Below the pieces are notes generated by a model. It was not told where the DNA came from. It saw only the letters and a list, made by a program, of their open reading frames with translations, and did not search any database. Position numbers and translations under genes: made by a program. A stretch of 64,000 nucleotides of DNA from Cokeromyces recurvatus (lineage: Eukaryota; Mucoromycota; Mucoromycetes; Mucorales; Mucoraceae): assembly GCF_025118155.1 (NCBI RefSeq), contig NW_026251420.1, positions 1 through 64,000 of the forward strand. The letters are read 5' to 3'. Positions 1 to 11,390 of this stretch are shown here, in pieces (the stretch's first letter is position 1; each line of letters begins with the position of its first letter).

Positions 1-812
1 CAACAACTTGAGCCGTATCCTCGTTTCGGATTTTTATTTATTTGACTCCTCGACTGGTAAAATTCGTGATCGTCTTGACCGTGAAGCTCGGTATCCCATA
101 CTTTTGCATAAATTCCAGGTTGCCCTTGCTAATCATCAAGTTGCCTTTGCGCCCAATTTCAGTCGATATTTTCTCTTTGAACAACCACTATCCAACATTG
201 AGTTGATCGATCTCACTCCGATTTTATCCCCTCTCTATTCAAGCCTCGAAGATATGTTTGACTCTCCTAAACAACTTGCTAAGCATTTGCGGCGGTCAAT
301 ATTTCCTCAAAAATCGTCTATCATCCTGTCCACTCCTCGATGGCGCATTTTTTGGTCTGTATTACTCCCTCCATCTAGTTACACGGTTTGGTTTCGAGCA
401 ATTCATCGTAAACTTCCCACCAAAAAGTTACTACACTTCCTTCTTCTTAATCTACATGACAGTTCTCGTTGTATCCATTGTTTGACTCAAGAACACTTTT
501 TGGTCCTATGCCCTAAAAAACAGGATATTTGGGTCAATACGCTTAATTTCTTTTCCCCCAATAACTCGTTCCCACCTCAACAAATAATCAACACTATTCT
601 CCAACTTCATTGTCCTCTCTGGTTAACAAGGTCGCCTACTGCGCCTTCTATTTCGTTTTTTTTGCAGTGTGGGTAGTATTCTATTTGGTATCTGGAAAGC
701 CCACTGGCAGACTATTTTTGATGAAACTCCTTTTGTCAGTTCTGTCATTGTCAAGTCTTGTAAGACGCTCATTTGGCAGCCCCACCATCAAAATACGTAA
801 AAATTGTAGATC
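1..812 (+). pseudogene. LINE (non-LTR retrotransposon) ORF2 C-terminal fragment
   Basis: An open frame from 8 to 676 runs in from the left edge. It ends like a non-LTR retrotransposon ORF2: a zf-RVT-type segment with FRAIHRKLPTKKLLH followed by a C-x2-C-x4-H-x4-C zinc-binding cluster (RCIHCLTQEHFLVLCP). After the stop at 674-676 the similarity continues in a neighbouring frame (FGIWKAHWQTIFDETPF, from about 670), so there is at least one frameshift and the copy is dead. The reverse transcriptase and endonuclease domains would lie left of the window. The family assignment rests on the zinc cluster and the overall C-terminal pattern. Confidence 0.75.
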
Positions 813-979
813 CTTATTCCAATTAGTGGCCATGAATTTCCACAAGACCAACAACAGCATCCAAATAAAAAAACAAAAAAAAACAAAAAAGACAAGCCCC
901 ATTTATAATTTTCACTTCTTGTTAAAGCACGTCCCACAGGGACCTTAAATAAAAATTTGAAAGTCAATTGACTTTCCCT

Positions 980-1005
<26 letters not shown>
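813..1005 (+). mobile_element. LINE 3' UTR and poly(A) end
   Basis: This follows the ORF2 fragment. It contains two A-rich stretches and ends in a run of about 26 A at 980-1005, as expected for a target-primed retrotransposon 3' end. A perfect 16-bp palindrome (AAAGTCAATTGACTTT, 960-975) sits just before the A run. No target-site duplication can be tested because the 5' end is outside the window. Confidence 0.5.
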
Positions 1006-1010
<5 letters not shown>

Positions 1011-1080
1011 CCTTTTTTTATTATCTTACTAATACTAATTATTGACATCTCAACTCATTAATTTACAAATTCATTCCAAC

Positions 1081-3435
1081 ATGTTCGTTCAATTAAACAA
1101 AGACCAAAGAGAATACAAATGCTCAACTTGCTCTCAAAGTGAGTTGGGATATAGGGTTGTCTACGGACATACAGCCCGTATACATCAAGAAATTGATGAA
1201 GGTCTTGCAGATGCAAATGCAATTGAACAAAGTAAATAAAAAATATGCATTTCAAATGTTACAATTAATAAATGCAATAATGCTAACTTTTTTTTTGTTA
1301 TCGTGCTAAAGATGTTTATGATGCAAACGATGATATTATTTTTGAAGATAACAATGCCATTGATGCTATTGAATTAGAGGACATGGATTATCTAGAAGGA
1401 GAAGAAGATGTAGATGAATGTATGTATTACCTTTTAAAAAATAATATTGCTATGATAATCTTTATATAAATTATTTATGCTAACTTTTTTATTTATTTCA
1501 TATATAGATGAAGCTAATGATAACTTTGCATCTAACGATACAAAGTTATTCAACATTAGTGAAAATGAAGCTTTACCTTACTTCATTATGATTTTCTTGA
1601 CATTCTTTCAAGCCAATAATTTAACCATTACAGCTACAGAAAGCTTGTTCAAGTTTATGAATGCTATACTTTTTCTACTTGGAATTAATTATGCATTCCC
1701 CTCTAAACTCCAAACAATTAAATCTAAAATTTCTGCTAATTATGCTAGCAAGGGTATTTTTTTTTTTTTTTTTTTTTTTTTACTAATACTAATTTCTCAT
1801 TATAATAGATATCAAAAAATATGTTGTTTGTGAGAAGTGCAATGCAATTTATTTCTACGAGGAAGTTATAGATAATTCGAATACAATCAAAAAATGCTGA
1901 AATAGAACACTTCCCTCGTATGCTAATGGAATGAGAGCACGATGCAATCATCTATTAGTAGTTAAAAATGCTAGCAACGATTCGGTCAAACCAATCAAAC
2001 GTTATGCTTACAACTCAGTAAAGGCAACTTTGATGAAGTTTTTCATGCGCCCTACTTTTGAGCAAAAAATTGAAGAATGGAGAAGTAAAACTGTAATGCC
2101 TGGAATAATGTTTGATATCTTCGATGGTCAGTTTTTTAAAGAATTCAAAAAGGATGATGAAGACGAACCATTTCTTCAAAAAGAAGGCTCATTAATGTTA
2201 AGCTTAAATGTTGATTGGTTTACTCCTACTCAAGGCATGAAATATCATGTAGGTGCCATATATTTGATCATTAATAACCTTCCTCGTAACGAGAGGTTTA
2301 AAAAACAAAACATGATACTTGTTGGCTTGATGCCTGGCCCTCGTGAAGCTGCTCTTTCAGAAATAAATAATTTTCTTCGACCTATGGTGAATGAGCTACT
2401 TGAACTATATGAAGGAGTATCTATACCTACATACATGGCTACTAATGGAAGAATGATTCGCTGTGCTTTGGCTTCGGTTAACTGTGATTTACCCGCAGTT
2501 AAAAAAGTATGTGGCTTTACAGCTATCAATTCCTTTGTTCCCTGTCACAAATGTGTAGACATGTTTCGGGCCCGTACAGATAATCCAGTCCAAAGGTGTT
2601 TTTCTAATGTTGGTTGTTCTTCTTGGCGTCTTCGAGACAGACATAGCAACTATGAACAGGCACTTTTGTGGAAAAATGCCAGTACAAAATTAGAACGACG
2701 AAATATTGAACAAAAATATGGAGTCAGATGGAGTGAATTACATAGATTGCACTACTTTGATATTATACATTGTAACATTATAGATGGTTTACATAATCTT
2801 TATCTTGGTACTGCTAAGAGAATGATTCAGCATTGGATTAAACCAAAAAGCAATGGACAGCATAATATCAGACCTTTTTTAACTAGCAATGATCTTGCTG
2901 AAATGGCTGAAGAAGCTAAAAATATAATTGTGCCTCCAAGATTTACACCATTAAGCTCAAAAATTTCAGCAAACTTTTCGGATATGAAAGGTGACGAATT
3001 TCGATCTTGGATTCTGGTATATTCACCTATTTTATTAAAAGGAAGATTAACTGGTGAACATATGATCAATTGGATGCGATTTGTCGATGCAAATCGTATT
3101 CTTGCCTCTCCTTCTATCACTTCTTATGAGATCAACCAAGCCCATAACCTTCTAGTTGAGTTTGTTAGAACAAATGTTGTGCTTTATGGTGAAGATTTTA
3201 TCACACCAAATATGCATTTTCATTTACATATTCATCAAACTATTGAAGACTTTGGGCCTTTATATTCTACTTGGCTATATAGTTTCGAACGAACTAATGG
3301 TGATATCAAGGCAATTGATATTAACTATAAAGAAGGTTTAGAGTTCACGTATATGGAAAAATACATCCAACAAGTACATATGCAGGATTATATCAACATT
3401 TTACCTAGTGTAATTTCTTCTAATCCTGTTATGGT
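1081..3435 (+). pseudogene. Tnp2-type (CACTA/Plavaka-like) transposase gene, broken
   Basis: Several exons can be followed: a start at 1081 with an N-terminal C-x2-C zinc finger (YKCSTCSQ, H..RIH), a donor near 1232, an acidic exon from about 1312, an exon from 1508, and a long exon from about 1811. The long exon has the Tnp2 core: LNVDWFTPTQG with a candidate catalytic Asp, GAIYLIINNLPR, LVGLMPGPREA, NCDLPAVKKVCGF with a second Asp, CHKC, and a C-terminal WLYSFERTNGD. An in-frame TGA at 1898-1900 interrupts the second zinc motif (CEKC ... KKC). At 3436 the coding sequence runs into a dispersed repeat, so the C-terminus is lost. This is a DDE/RNase H-fold transposase of a CACTA-superfamily element. 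Assignment to the fungal Plavaka branch is inference. Confidence 0.75.
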
Positions 3436-3613
3436 TGTTATGATTATAGTCGTCTTTACAACTAAGTTAATAGAAATAAACCATCATTTATTACATAATA
3501 AAGAGGTTATTCAAATAAAACTAGTGTATTGTACTTCACAGCATTATATATACATTCTATATTCAGTTTTAATAACCGGTCATTGTTAGAATATTCAAGC
3601 ATTTAAAAATAAT
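3436..3613. repeat. Dispersed repeat, copy 1
   Basis: About 178 bp here match 55862-56037 in the same orientation at roughly 93 percent by eye, for example the shared blocks GTCGTCTTTACAACTAAG and AGTGTATTGTACTTCAC. This copy starts inside the Tnp2 transposase reading frame and runs to within a few bases of the Tc1 element. Its open frame (the last 50 or so residues of the transposase ORF) is probably not protein. It may be the end of a non-autonomous transposon. Confidence 0.8.
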
Positions 3614-3619
3614 TATATA

Positions 3620-3711
3620 CACCTTTTCCGGAAATTATTCGTACACTTTAAAAATAAAAATTCGTGCACTAGAAAAATAAAAAATCAAGCAGTAAAAAAA
3701 TAAAATTTCAA
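3620..3711. repeat. Left terminal inverted repeat of the Tc1/mariner element
   Basis: These 92 bp are an exact reverse complement of 5554-5645. The match ends at base 93 (T against G). Confidence 0.95.
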
Positions 3712-4165
3712 TCACAGACAAAATAAAATATTGTACACTTAAAAATAAAAATTAACACATTAGACTAATTAATATTTCGTGCACTTTGAATTTTTTGTTA
3801 TGAGCTCACTTATAATGTCATGTTTCTTGATTAAACATGTGGATCATAAATTTATTTAAGAAATTCTATCTATAATCTCCTGAATCTCTCTTGATCCGCT
3901 CCATCTAATAACATTAAAATTACTAACACTTCATTGTCAACAACATACCTTATTTGGTCGTAACTAACACTTTTCTGATTCATATCTTATCCTCATACCT
4001 CTTTAACAATTCTTATAAATACCCCCATCATTTTAAATTCATAAATAAAAATAATTGACTTTAGAACTATTGTTCGGTCTCGTTAACGTTTTTTTTTGTC
4101 TTTTTGTTATAATATTTTTTATTTGTTATTTTCAAAGAAATATCACATTTTTATTTTGAATTAAA

Positions 4166-5488
4166 ATGGATCAATTTATACATGAAGATGGAAAAGGCAA
4201 ATCATTCAACGAAGAAGGGGATGAAGTTGAAGTACTTCAGATGGAGGTCGACGATCCTGATTATCCTATTGCAGATATTACAAGTTATGGGGAATATTTA
4301 GATTTAAAGCCTCCCAAAAAACCTCATAAGGCTAACAAAGTTGTATCCAAAGAGAAAAAACGGGTAGTAAATGAAGAGTCTCAAAACAACAAGAAAACGT
4401 ATCGAAACTATAGAAAGGAAGAAATGGACTATTTCTTCTTCCTTGTAGGTGAGAAGGGTATGTCCGTTCGTGGGGCAGCTAAACAAATAGGTGTTCCTGC
4501 TAGTACAGCTACTTCATGATACAAAAAAAGTCTTGAGGATCCAGACGAACTTGTCAACAAAGGAAAACCCGGAAGCGGAAGGCCTGTGGGAAGACCTCCT
4601 ATCTTGAACGATGCCCATCGCGAGTACCTTATCAATTCGGTTGATGAGGATGATTCAGGCATGACCTTGGATCAAATGAGGGATAGATTAACCAGGAACT
4701 TTGAAGGACTTGAGATAAAAAAATCTGCCTTCTATACTTTTGTAAAGGAAAAATGCAGAATAAGCTGTAAGAAATCTTATTTTTATCCTGAAGATAGAAA
4801 CAGCCCTGAAAAGATTGAGGAGAGATACAAGTGGGTTAAAAACCTGTTGGGTAATACTGATATTGATTATCAATTCAACTGTATTTTTATTGACGAAGCA
4901 GGATTTCATATCAATATGAAACGCTTTTTTTCTTGGTCTCGTGTCGGTAATCGCGCTATTGTTAAGACACCAAAAACCAAGGCTAAAATGACAACTATTT
5001 TGGGCGCTATTTCACCTTATGGAGTTATAAACGTAAAGGTTAGAACACCAAAAGTAACAGCATCCAAGAAAAGAAAGCTTGGAAAGGAGAAAGAAGAAAG
5101 AAACAGTTCAATTGGCACAGTTATAGGCCATTGCTTCAATTTCATCGCCGATACTATTGATATCTTGGATCAGTACGAGGAATTTAAAGGGAATTATCTT
5201 GTTATGGATAATGTCCCAATCCACAAGCACCAGGATATAAAGAGCTATATCGAAAGTCGCGGTTACTTTTGTTTGTATCTGCCCCCATACTCTCCTGAAC
5301 TGAACCCAATTGAACAGTTTTGGTCCGTCTGTAAAAGCAAACTGAAGAGAGAGCCACTCTTAGAAAGCGAAACCCTTACCAGTCGCATAAGGGATGCATG
5401 CAATAGCGTACTTTTAAGTGATTTGAGAGGGTTCTGCAGATATTCGATCCGGAAGTTTGATGATTGCTTGGAACGTAAACCACTTTAA
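4166..5488 (+). pseudogene. Tc1/mariner DD34E transposase with a single in-frame TGA
   Basis: One frame of 441 codons, start to stop, is interrupted only at 4517-4519 by TGA, at a place where Trp would fit the HTH (TATS-stop-YKKS). N-terminal to the stop is a helix-turn-helix (GMSVRGAAKQIGVPASTA). After it come an AT-hook-like GRPVGRPP and the catalytic core: FIDEAGFH (first D, about residue 243), VMDNVPIHK (second D), and PPYSPELNPIEQFW with the third residue E. Exactly 34 residues separate the second D and the E, so it is DD34E. A downstream Met at 4586 could start a 300-residue protein that lacks the DNA-binding domain. Without the TGA the protein would look intact, so the mutation is probably young. 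Confidence 0.9.
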
Positions 5489-5553
5489 AAACTTGATACA
5501 TTTTGTACATTTGATACAATGAAAAAATGCACCAATAAAAAAAAACATAATGC

Positions 5554-5645
5554 TTGAAATTTTATTTTTTTACTGCTTGATTTTTTATTTTTCTAGTGCA
5601 CGAATTTTTATTTTTAAAGTGTACGAATAATTTCCGGAAAAGGTG
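5554..5645. repeat. Right terminal inverted repeat of the Tc1/mariner element
   Basis: This is the exact inverted partner of 3620-3711 and is followed by the TA duplication at 5646-5647. Confidence 0.95.
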
Positions 5646-5834
5646 TAATTTTATCTTCTTATTACTCATCATCCTTATTCACAAAATATATAAATACTCT
5701 TACATTATTAACACTTACTTGGTAATTTATAACACATAACAATACTTGTATTGAGCTTAATTCTTAATAAAAACTTATTGACAAGCCTCAACGTACTTCT
5801 TCTGTCTATCTTATTTGTTATTTCTTTTATTTGT

Positions 5835-6680
5835 TATTTTAACTATTTAAACTTACCTAAACCACAACACTCTGCTGATGACTTAGAGGCGAGATATGAG
5901 TGGTTTATGAAATGGAAAGACTCTGATATAGACTTTACAAAAAATAAACTGTATCTTTATTAACGAAGCTGTATTTCATATAAATTTAAGAAATAATTGG
6001 GCTAGAACTGATACTAGAATACCTGCCATAGTGAAGACAACTAAAACAAAGATCCCAATTCATACTATCATTCGAGCTATACAAGCATCTAGCTTCATTC
6101 ATGTAACGATAAAGAAACCACCACCACCAAAAAAAAAATCAAAGTAACAAGGCATCTACAAGCAAGAAAAGAAAAGTAACAAAGGGCAAAAAACATACTA
6201 TTGATACATTTATTTTAGAACCAGCTACAGAGTATGTTGATAATATTAATGAGAGCAGTGCGCAATATAGTTCAGAAATGATATCAAAAGAGTACGACAA
6301 CTGTGCACTTTATCAAATTCATGAATGTTCTGCTTGATATCTTGGAATCTTAATGAAGATCTAAAAGGGAGTTATTTGATGATAGACAACTGCACTATAC
6401 ATAAATCAAAACTGATAATGAGGAAAATCGAAAGTCGTAGCTATAAGCTGATGTAGCCGCCTGTATATTCGCCTGAATTAAACCCAATTGAGCAGTTTTG
6501 GGGCAATCTTAAAAGGAAAATTGAAACGTCACAAATTGTTGACTAAAGAAAAAATTGTCTGATAGAATTGCTGAGGCATGTAATGTCATACCTGCTGAAA
6601 GTCTATACAACTTTGCCAGTCATTCTAAACGACAAATCATTCGACGTTATAATAAAACTCCATTCTATTCGCTTTGAAGG
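5835..6680 (+). pseudogene. Fossil Tc1/mariner transposase
   Basis: Pieces in shifting frames align in order with the intact neighbour at 4586-5488: LEARYEWFMKWKDSDID (about 5881-5931), CIFINEAVFHIN (about 5948), IVKTTKTKIPIHTII, LMIDNCTIHKS (about 6380) and PPVYSPELNPIEQFWGN (about 6457). The first catalytic Asp is Asn (INEA instead of IDEA), and several stops and frameshifts are present. It is a related but clearly diverged family, and much older than the adjacent element. No inverted repeats were recognised around it. Confidence 0.85.
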
Positions 6681-7291
6681 CAAAAAAAAAAAAAAAAAAA
6701 AAAATACATAACTTTAAGTCAATTTGATTCAACTTATTGTGCTATTTCTCTTATTTTAAAAGAACAAAATTTCTGGACATAGAGGAACAATCATTTTTGG
6801 CCTAGTGCCATTAATTTTTTTTTCTCTTGGAAAGTGACATTTATTTTTTGATTATGAACATTCAATTTTCTCAAAATGACAAAATTTACCATTCTCATTG
6901 TATTTTGAATTTTTTAATTTCTTGATAATGTATGTACTTTCATTAAACTAATTGTTTATAATCTTCATCAGAATTTTTTTAAATTTGCATTTCTTTATAC
7001 CAGAAGAAAGCAAAATTGTATTTTATTCAAAGCAAAAACAAAAAAAAAATAAGTTAACAACCAGATGCATAATTGAAATAAAATAAAATAAATGCTAGCC
7101 CAATTATCACACAAAGGCAAACACTGTTTATAATTTTTGTATATTAGAAGGAAAAATCTAGTAATTTACTCTGTCTCATTTAGTGAAATTATGTGAGTCG
7201 CAAGGCAGAAACTGAGCTTTGTAAAGAATAAAAAAAAAAAAAGAAAAATTTCTCTTCATATTTTTTTTTTTTTTTGTGCTTGTTTAGAACT
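6681..7291. other. Intergenic, AT-rich
   Basis: This stretch opens with an A run of about 25 at the end of the mariner fossil and otherwise shows only short homopolymers and stops in all frames. No gene or RNA was recognised. The last 100 bases are presumably the promoter and 5' UTR of the BRCT gene. Confidence 0.5.
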
Positions 7292-9178
7292 ATGCTTAAT
7301 CCAGATATTAACATTCACAAGAAGAAATCAGGAATAGTACAGCTTGTTACTGATAAGAAAAAAAAACAATTATTTGAAAATATTGTTTATCTTATTGATG
7401 ATGCCTTACCTGTTGCCCAACAACAAGAGGTAATTAAAAAGAAGAAGAAAAAAGAAAGAAAAAAAAAAAAGTAATTATATTAAAAGATTTCTGTAGTTAA
7501 AAAACATGTTAAATAGTAATGGAGGCACATTAGGGAATTTGGAGAATAACATTCCTAATTTATACATCTCAATGAATAACTGTTCTTTACAACAGATAAA
7601 AACTGTTTCTGTAAGGGGAATAAAAAATAAGTTTGTCATGTGTTAATGAATTAATTATGTAGCCATTTTGGGTTAAAAATGCTATAATCAGGGGAATTGT
7701 TCAAAAGTAAGCTAATTCGTTAAATGGATTAGTTTTTGTATTGATATTATTAACATCATTTCGATTTTAGGAAGCATGATAGGAAAAAACAATTTTTATC
7801 CGGGGAAATAATTTTGTTATCAGATGTAAGTGTGTAAAATAGCTAAAAAAAAAAAGAATTGCATGACATATTTATTATTTACAGCTACCGGAAAGTAGAA
7901 AAAGAACTATCTTCAAAGAAATAAATCGTTATGGAGGTGAATATAGTAATGAAATAACAAAAAACATTACATGCCTGGTATGCACTTCTGCTAGTGGTGT
8001 AAGTTATGAATACAACAAAATCTATTTCTACGATTTATCATCTTATGTAATTAGGAAACTTACAATGAATGTATAAAAAGAAATATCCCAGTTGTTCTTC
8101 CACAATGGCTAGATGATTGTTTTCGATTTCAACAAAAGTTCGACTATAAACCTTATCGCCTTCCATCACCTTATGTTTATTACTTTCAAAATCCACGTCC
8201 TGCACGTCTATTTTCCTATCCAACAGATACTAATTCTTTAAATTCTATTCTCCCTCAAGGAATAGATGACAGAGAACCCATATTTAAGAACCATTTCATT
8301 TACTTTGGACAAGATGTAATGGCAGATCAACGTAAATTGTATATGATGCCTATTATAACAAGTTATATTGAACGTTTAGGTGGCCGTGTCATGAATGATT
8401 ATAATTCTGATTTGACTACCATTGTTATATTAAAATATCGTTCATCTGAAGAATACATACAAGCAGCTAAAGATGGTAAATGCATTGCAAGTTTTTGGTG
8501 GATATCAAATACACTTGCAAGAGGCTATCTATGTTCTCCTCTTTCTGTCTTGTTGGATTATCCTATACCCAAGATAGGTATCCCTGGTATGATAGATTGT
8601 GTACGTTCTCATGATCAAAATGAAAGACAAAAAAAAAAAAAAAAAGTACTTATATGACGTGTCAAATGTAGGTTATTGCGATTACAGGATATAAAGGTGC
8701 TCAGAGGACATTCCTCAATGCACTAGTAATTGCTTCTGGAGCAAAACTTTCTACGTCTCTATGTAATGGTACAACGCATTTAATATGTGCAAGGTATTCA
8801 TTATTATTGATTATTAAAGATGACTACTTTTTTTACTTATTAAAAAAAAAAAGTCATTGTGCTAGTAAATATGCAGATTTGAATAAATTTCCAGCAATCA
8901 TTTTGGTTAACCATATTTGGCTAGAAGAATGTTATACAAATTGGAAAAAAATCGACTATAAAAGTGATCGACGATATAGTTATATTCCTCAAAATAACAA
9001 ATCATTAGACCATTTAGTAGCCAGGACTTGTTTAATGCCACACATATTGAAACAACGAGAACGTGAAGTGTTAAATGGTGAGCCAAAAATAACCTATCAA
9101 GAATTTAAAAAGAAAACAGGAAAGACGGCTTTAAGACTTGCAAAAAAATTTAATAATTTTAATACATATAAAGCATAA
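7292..9178 (+). CDS. Multi-BRCT domain protein (Rtt107/Brc1-like)
   Basis: Five exons join in frame (7292-7429, 7885-7998, 8055-8600, 8672-8793, 8866-9178) to give 410 residues. Three BRCT modules can be read. Module 1 is about residues 15-105 (LFENIVYLIDDALPV through VVLPQWLDDCF). Module 2 is about 150-235 (FIYFGQDV, ERLGGRV, IASFWWISNTL). Module 3 is about 268-345 (ITGYKGAQR, ASGAKLS, THLICA, ILVNHIWLEECY). The hydrophobic-Trp helix of each module is conserved. BRCT tandems bind phosphopeptides in DNA damage signalling. The order resembles the N-terminal half of yeast Rtt107 and S. pombe Brc1, but that identity is inference. The first intron is long (455 nt) for this region, and the last acceptor could instead be 8853. 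The gene converges on PRP39, 122 bp apart. Confidence 0.8.
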
Positions 9179-9300
9179 AAAAGATGAATAATTCAATGTG
9201 TATACATAGTTTATTGTATATTTATTTTATTTTATTTTATTTTATTTATTTTTTTTTTTAAACATACAAATATACATTGATATATATGTATATGCTTAAT

Positions 9301-11390
9301 CTAAACTTGCCAAGGTTGCTGTGCATAATAATCAGTAGAAGGTTGAGAATAAGTTCCATATTGCTGCTGTACAGGTACATCAAAACGAGGTTGTTTTGCG
9401 TAACTGTAAGTATTACCATCATCTTGTGCAGATCGTTTTAATGAGGGCGCTACTGTGGTTGCTGTGGGTGTTGCATTAGCACCGCTAGTAGACGTAAAGT
9501 TTGTAGAGATCAATAAAGGAATTCTGTTGAATTGAGTAACAGAATGACTACGTTCCAATAGATATTGTCTATATTGTGTATCAATTATCGCCTGAAATTC
9601 TTTTTGCAAAGTTTCACGTGCTTTTTCAAATACATTCAGGATACGTTTATCCGAATTTTCGTCTAGAAAATAATGTGTGAGTGCCAATAAAAAGACATCA
9701 ATTTAATTTAGAATTTACCAAAGAAACTAAGCTCAAAGTTAATATAATTCATCCAAAAATATTTGTTTTGAGAGTACATCTTGGCTGAGGATGAATAAAT
9801 TTCTCTTGCTTTATCAGCTTGATTATTCTAGTAATAATAATAATAATAAAAGTCAATAATTAAAACTAGAAATAGATAATATGGATATTTACTTGTTGTA
9901 AATATTTAGCATATTGAACTGTAAAGAAAGCTTTGGAAGCTTCGTTCAATTGTTCAGAATGAATATATGTATGAATGATACTTTCAAACGCGGAGGGATT
10001 TTGTCTACGTTCAAAATGAACATAGTTTAAAATTGTTTCAACATGTGTAGGCACTATATGAATTTGAATTAGTTTTAGTATAGTATAGCTGATTTAGATT
10101 TATAAATACTTTACTAGATTCTAAAACACCATTGAATACCTTTCTAGCTTCTTCAATACGTCCCTCTTCTTCTAGAATTAAAGCAAGAGAAATCTTAACT
10201 GTACAACAAGTGCGTGGTAAGAATATATATGAAGCCCTTTCGTAAGCATGTTTAGCCTGTTCTAGTAAATCATTTTTTGTTAACCATTGTCCATATCTTA
10301 ACCAAAATTCCTCATATTGTGCCTATAAAGAAAAGAAATCAGTCTATGAATCTATCATTCGGAAATATAATAATTACGCATGGGACAAGACATCTTTCAT
10401 AAAGTGCGCAAATACGAGTTTTATCTTGTTGAGATTCCTCAAAATCAAGATATTTACTCCAGTTTTGAAGCTGAGGTCGATCCAAAGGTTTAACATGGAA
10501 ATAAGATCTTTTAATTTCTGCTTCATAAACCCAACGTTTATTTGTACCATCTTGTGTGGATTTATAAACTGTAGCTGTTTGATTATCGAACTTTTCCTTT
10601 AAGGCTATCTGAACTTCAGAAGGGTCAGTTATATTCTTTTCCTCTTTAATTTCTTTTGTGAACTGTTCTAATTGTTCTGGTTTGAGCGCTTCAGAGGGAT
10701 TCATGTTAGCACGAATGTTTCTCCATTTTTCATAATAACGTGCATATTGATGCATAGGAATCAAAACAATTCGATTTAGTAATTCTAAAACACGTTTAGG
10801 GTTTGCAAGTCGTGTCTCAGCAAATTCAAGATATTTGTCCCAAAAAGAATGTGCGAGAAAATCAAGACCAATACAATTTGCTGCTCGTTCAAATAAACTA
10901 ATGCAATTATATTAGTATGAAAATAGACATGTAAATATTTATATATATATGTATTAATAAAAAACCTTTCCATGTCTTCATTAGAAGTAGAACGAGAAAG
11001 CTTAAAATCAATGTATTGATTCCAAAGATCAATAGAATTTTGAATGGCTACTACACCTCTTTCAAAAATCTAGAATAATAAATGATGATTTAATAATTTC
11101 TTTTCTTTTTTTTTTAATCAATTTATTTTACTTACTTTTTCAGCACTTTCATCACCTCGAATGGTTAATTCCCAATCAGCATATTTTTTCCAATAACCAA
11201 AACATAAAGGAAACTTGGCTAAAAAGCTGTCATAAACGTTTTCTAAACGAGTGATATTTTCAGGAGGTGATGTTTTAGTAAGGCCACCATCCATTGTTTC
11301 TGTAAATCTAATAAGTTGTTCCCAAGAATTAAAGTCATCAGGCGTATCATGAACTACTTGCCAAAGTCTATCCCATTCGGCTATTTCCAT
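9301..11390 (-). CDS. PRP39: Pre-mRNA processing factor 39 (U1 snRNP, HAT repeats)
   Basis: Seven exons join in frame (11390-11136, 11069-10966, 10897-10378, 10322-10115, 10053-9893, 9827-9719, 9662-9301) to encode 572 residues. The protein is built of half-a-TPR (HAT) helices: EWDRLWQVVHDTPDDFNSW, FPLCFGYWKKYADWE, SIDLWNQYIDFKLS, HSFWDKYLEFAE, LQNWSKYLDFEE, EEFWLRYGQWL and KYFWMNYINFEL. This array and the start MEIAEWDRLW fit PRP39/PRPF39, a scaffold of the U1 snRNP in 5' splice-site recognition. The C-terminus is Gln/Tyr-rich and low complexity. The apparent start near 9687 seen in an open frame is intronic, because the exon really begins at 9662 (FF/DENSDKR). Confidence 0.88.

Larger units (their letters stand above)
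3620..5645 (+). mobile_element. Tc1/mariner element with perfect 92-bp TIRs and TA duplication
   Basis: The 2026-bp element begins CACCTTTTCCGG and ends CCGGAAAAGGTG. The two 92-bp ends (3620-3711 and 5554-5645) are exact inverted repeats. It is flanked by TA at 3618-3619 and 5646-5647, the canonical target duplication of the superfamily. It carries one transposase frame (4166-5488). Perfect ends point to a recent insertion, although the transposase has one nonsense codon. The insertion point abuts the dispersed repeat and the truncated Tnp2 gene. Confidence 0.95.

Noticed and set aside
3436..3589. C-terminal 50 residues of the Tnp2 ORF as real protein
   Set aside because: The same DNA occurs at 55.9 kb outside any coding context, so it is repeat sequence.
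1898..4519. TGA recoded as an amino acid (alternative code) to explain two long frames
   Set aside because: Host genes here end in TGA (SNX4, the GH18 gene), so TGA is a stop. The two cases are in transposons.
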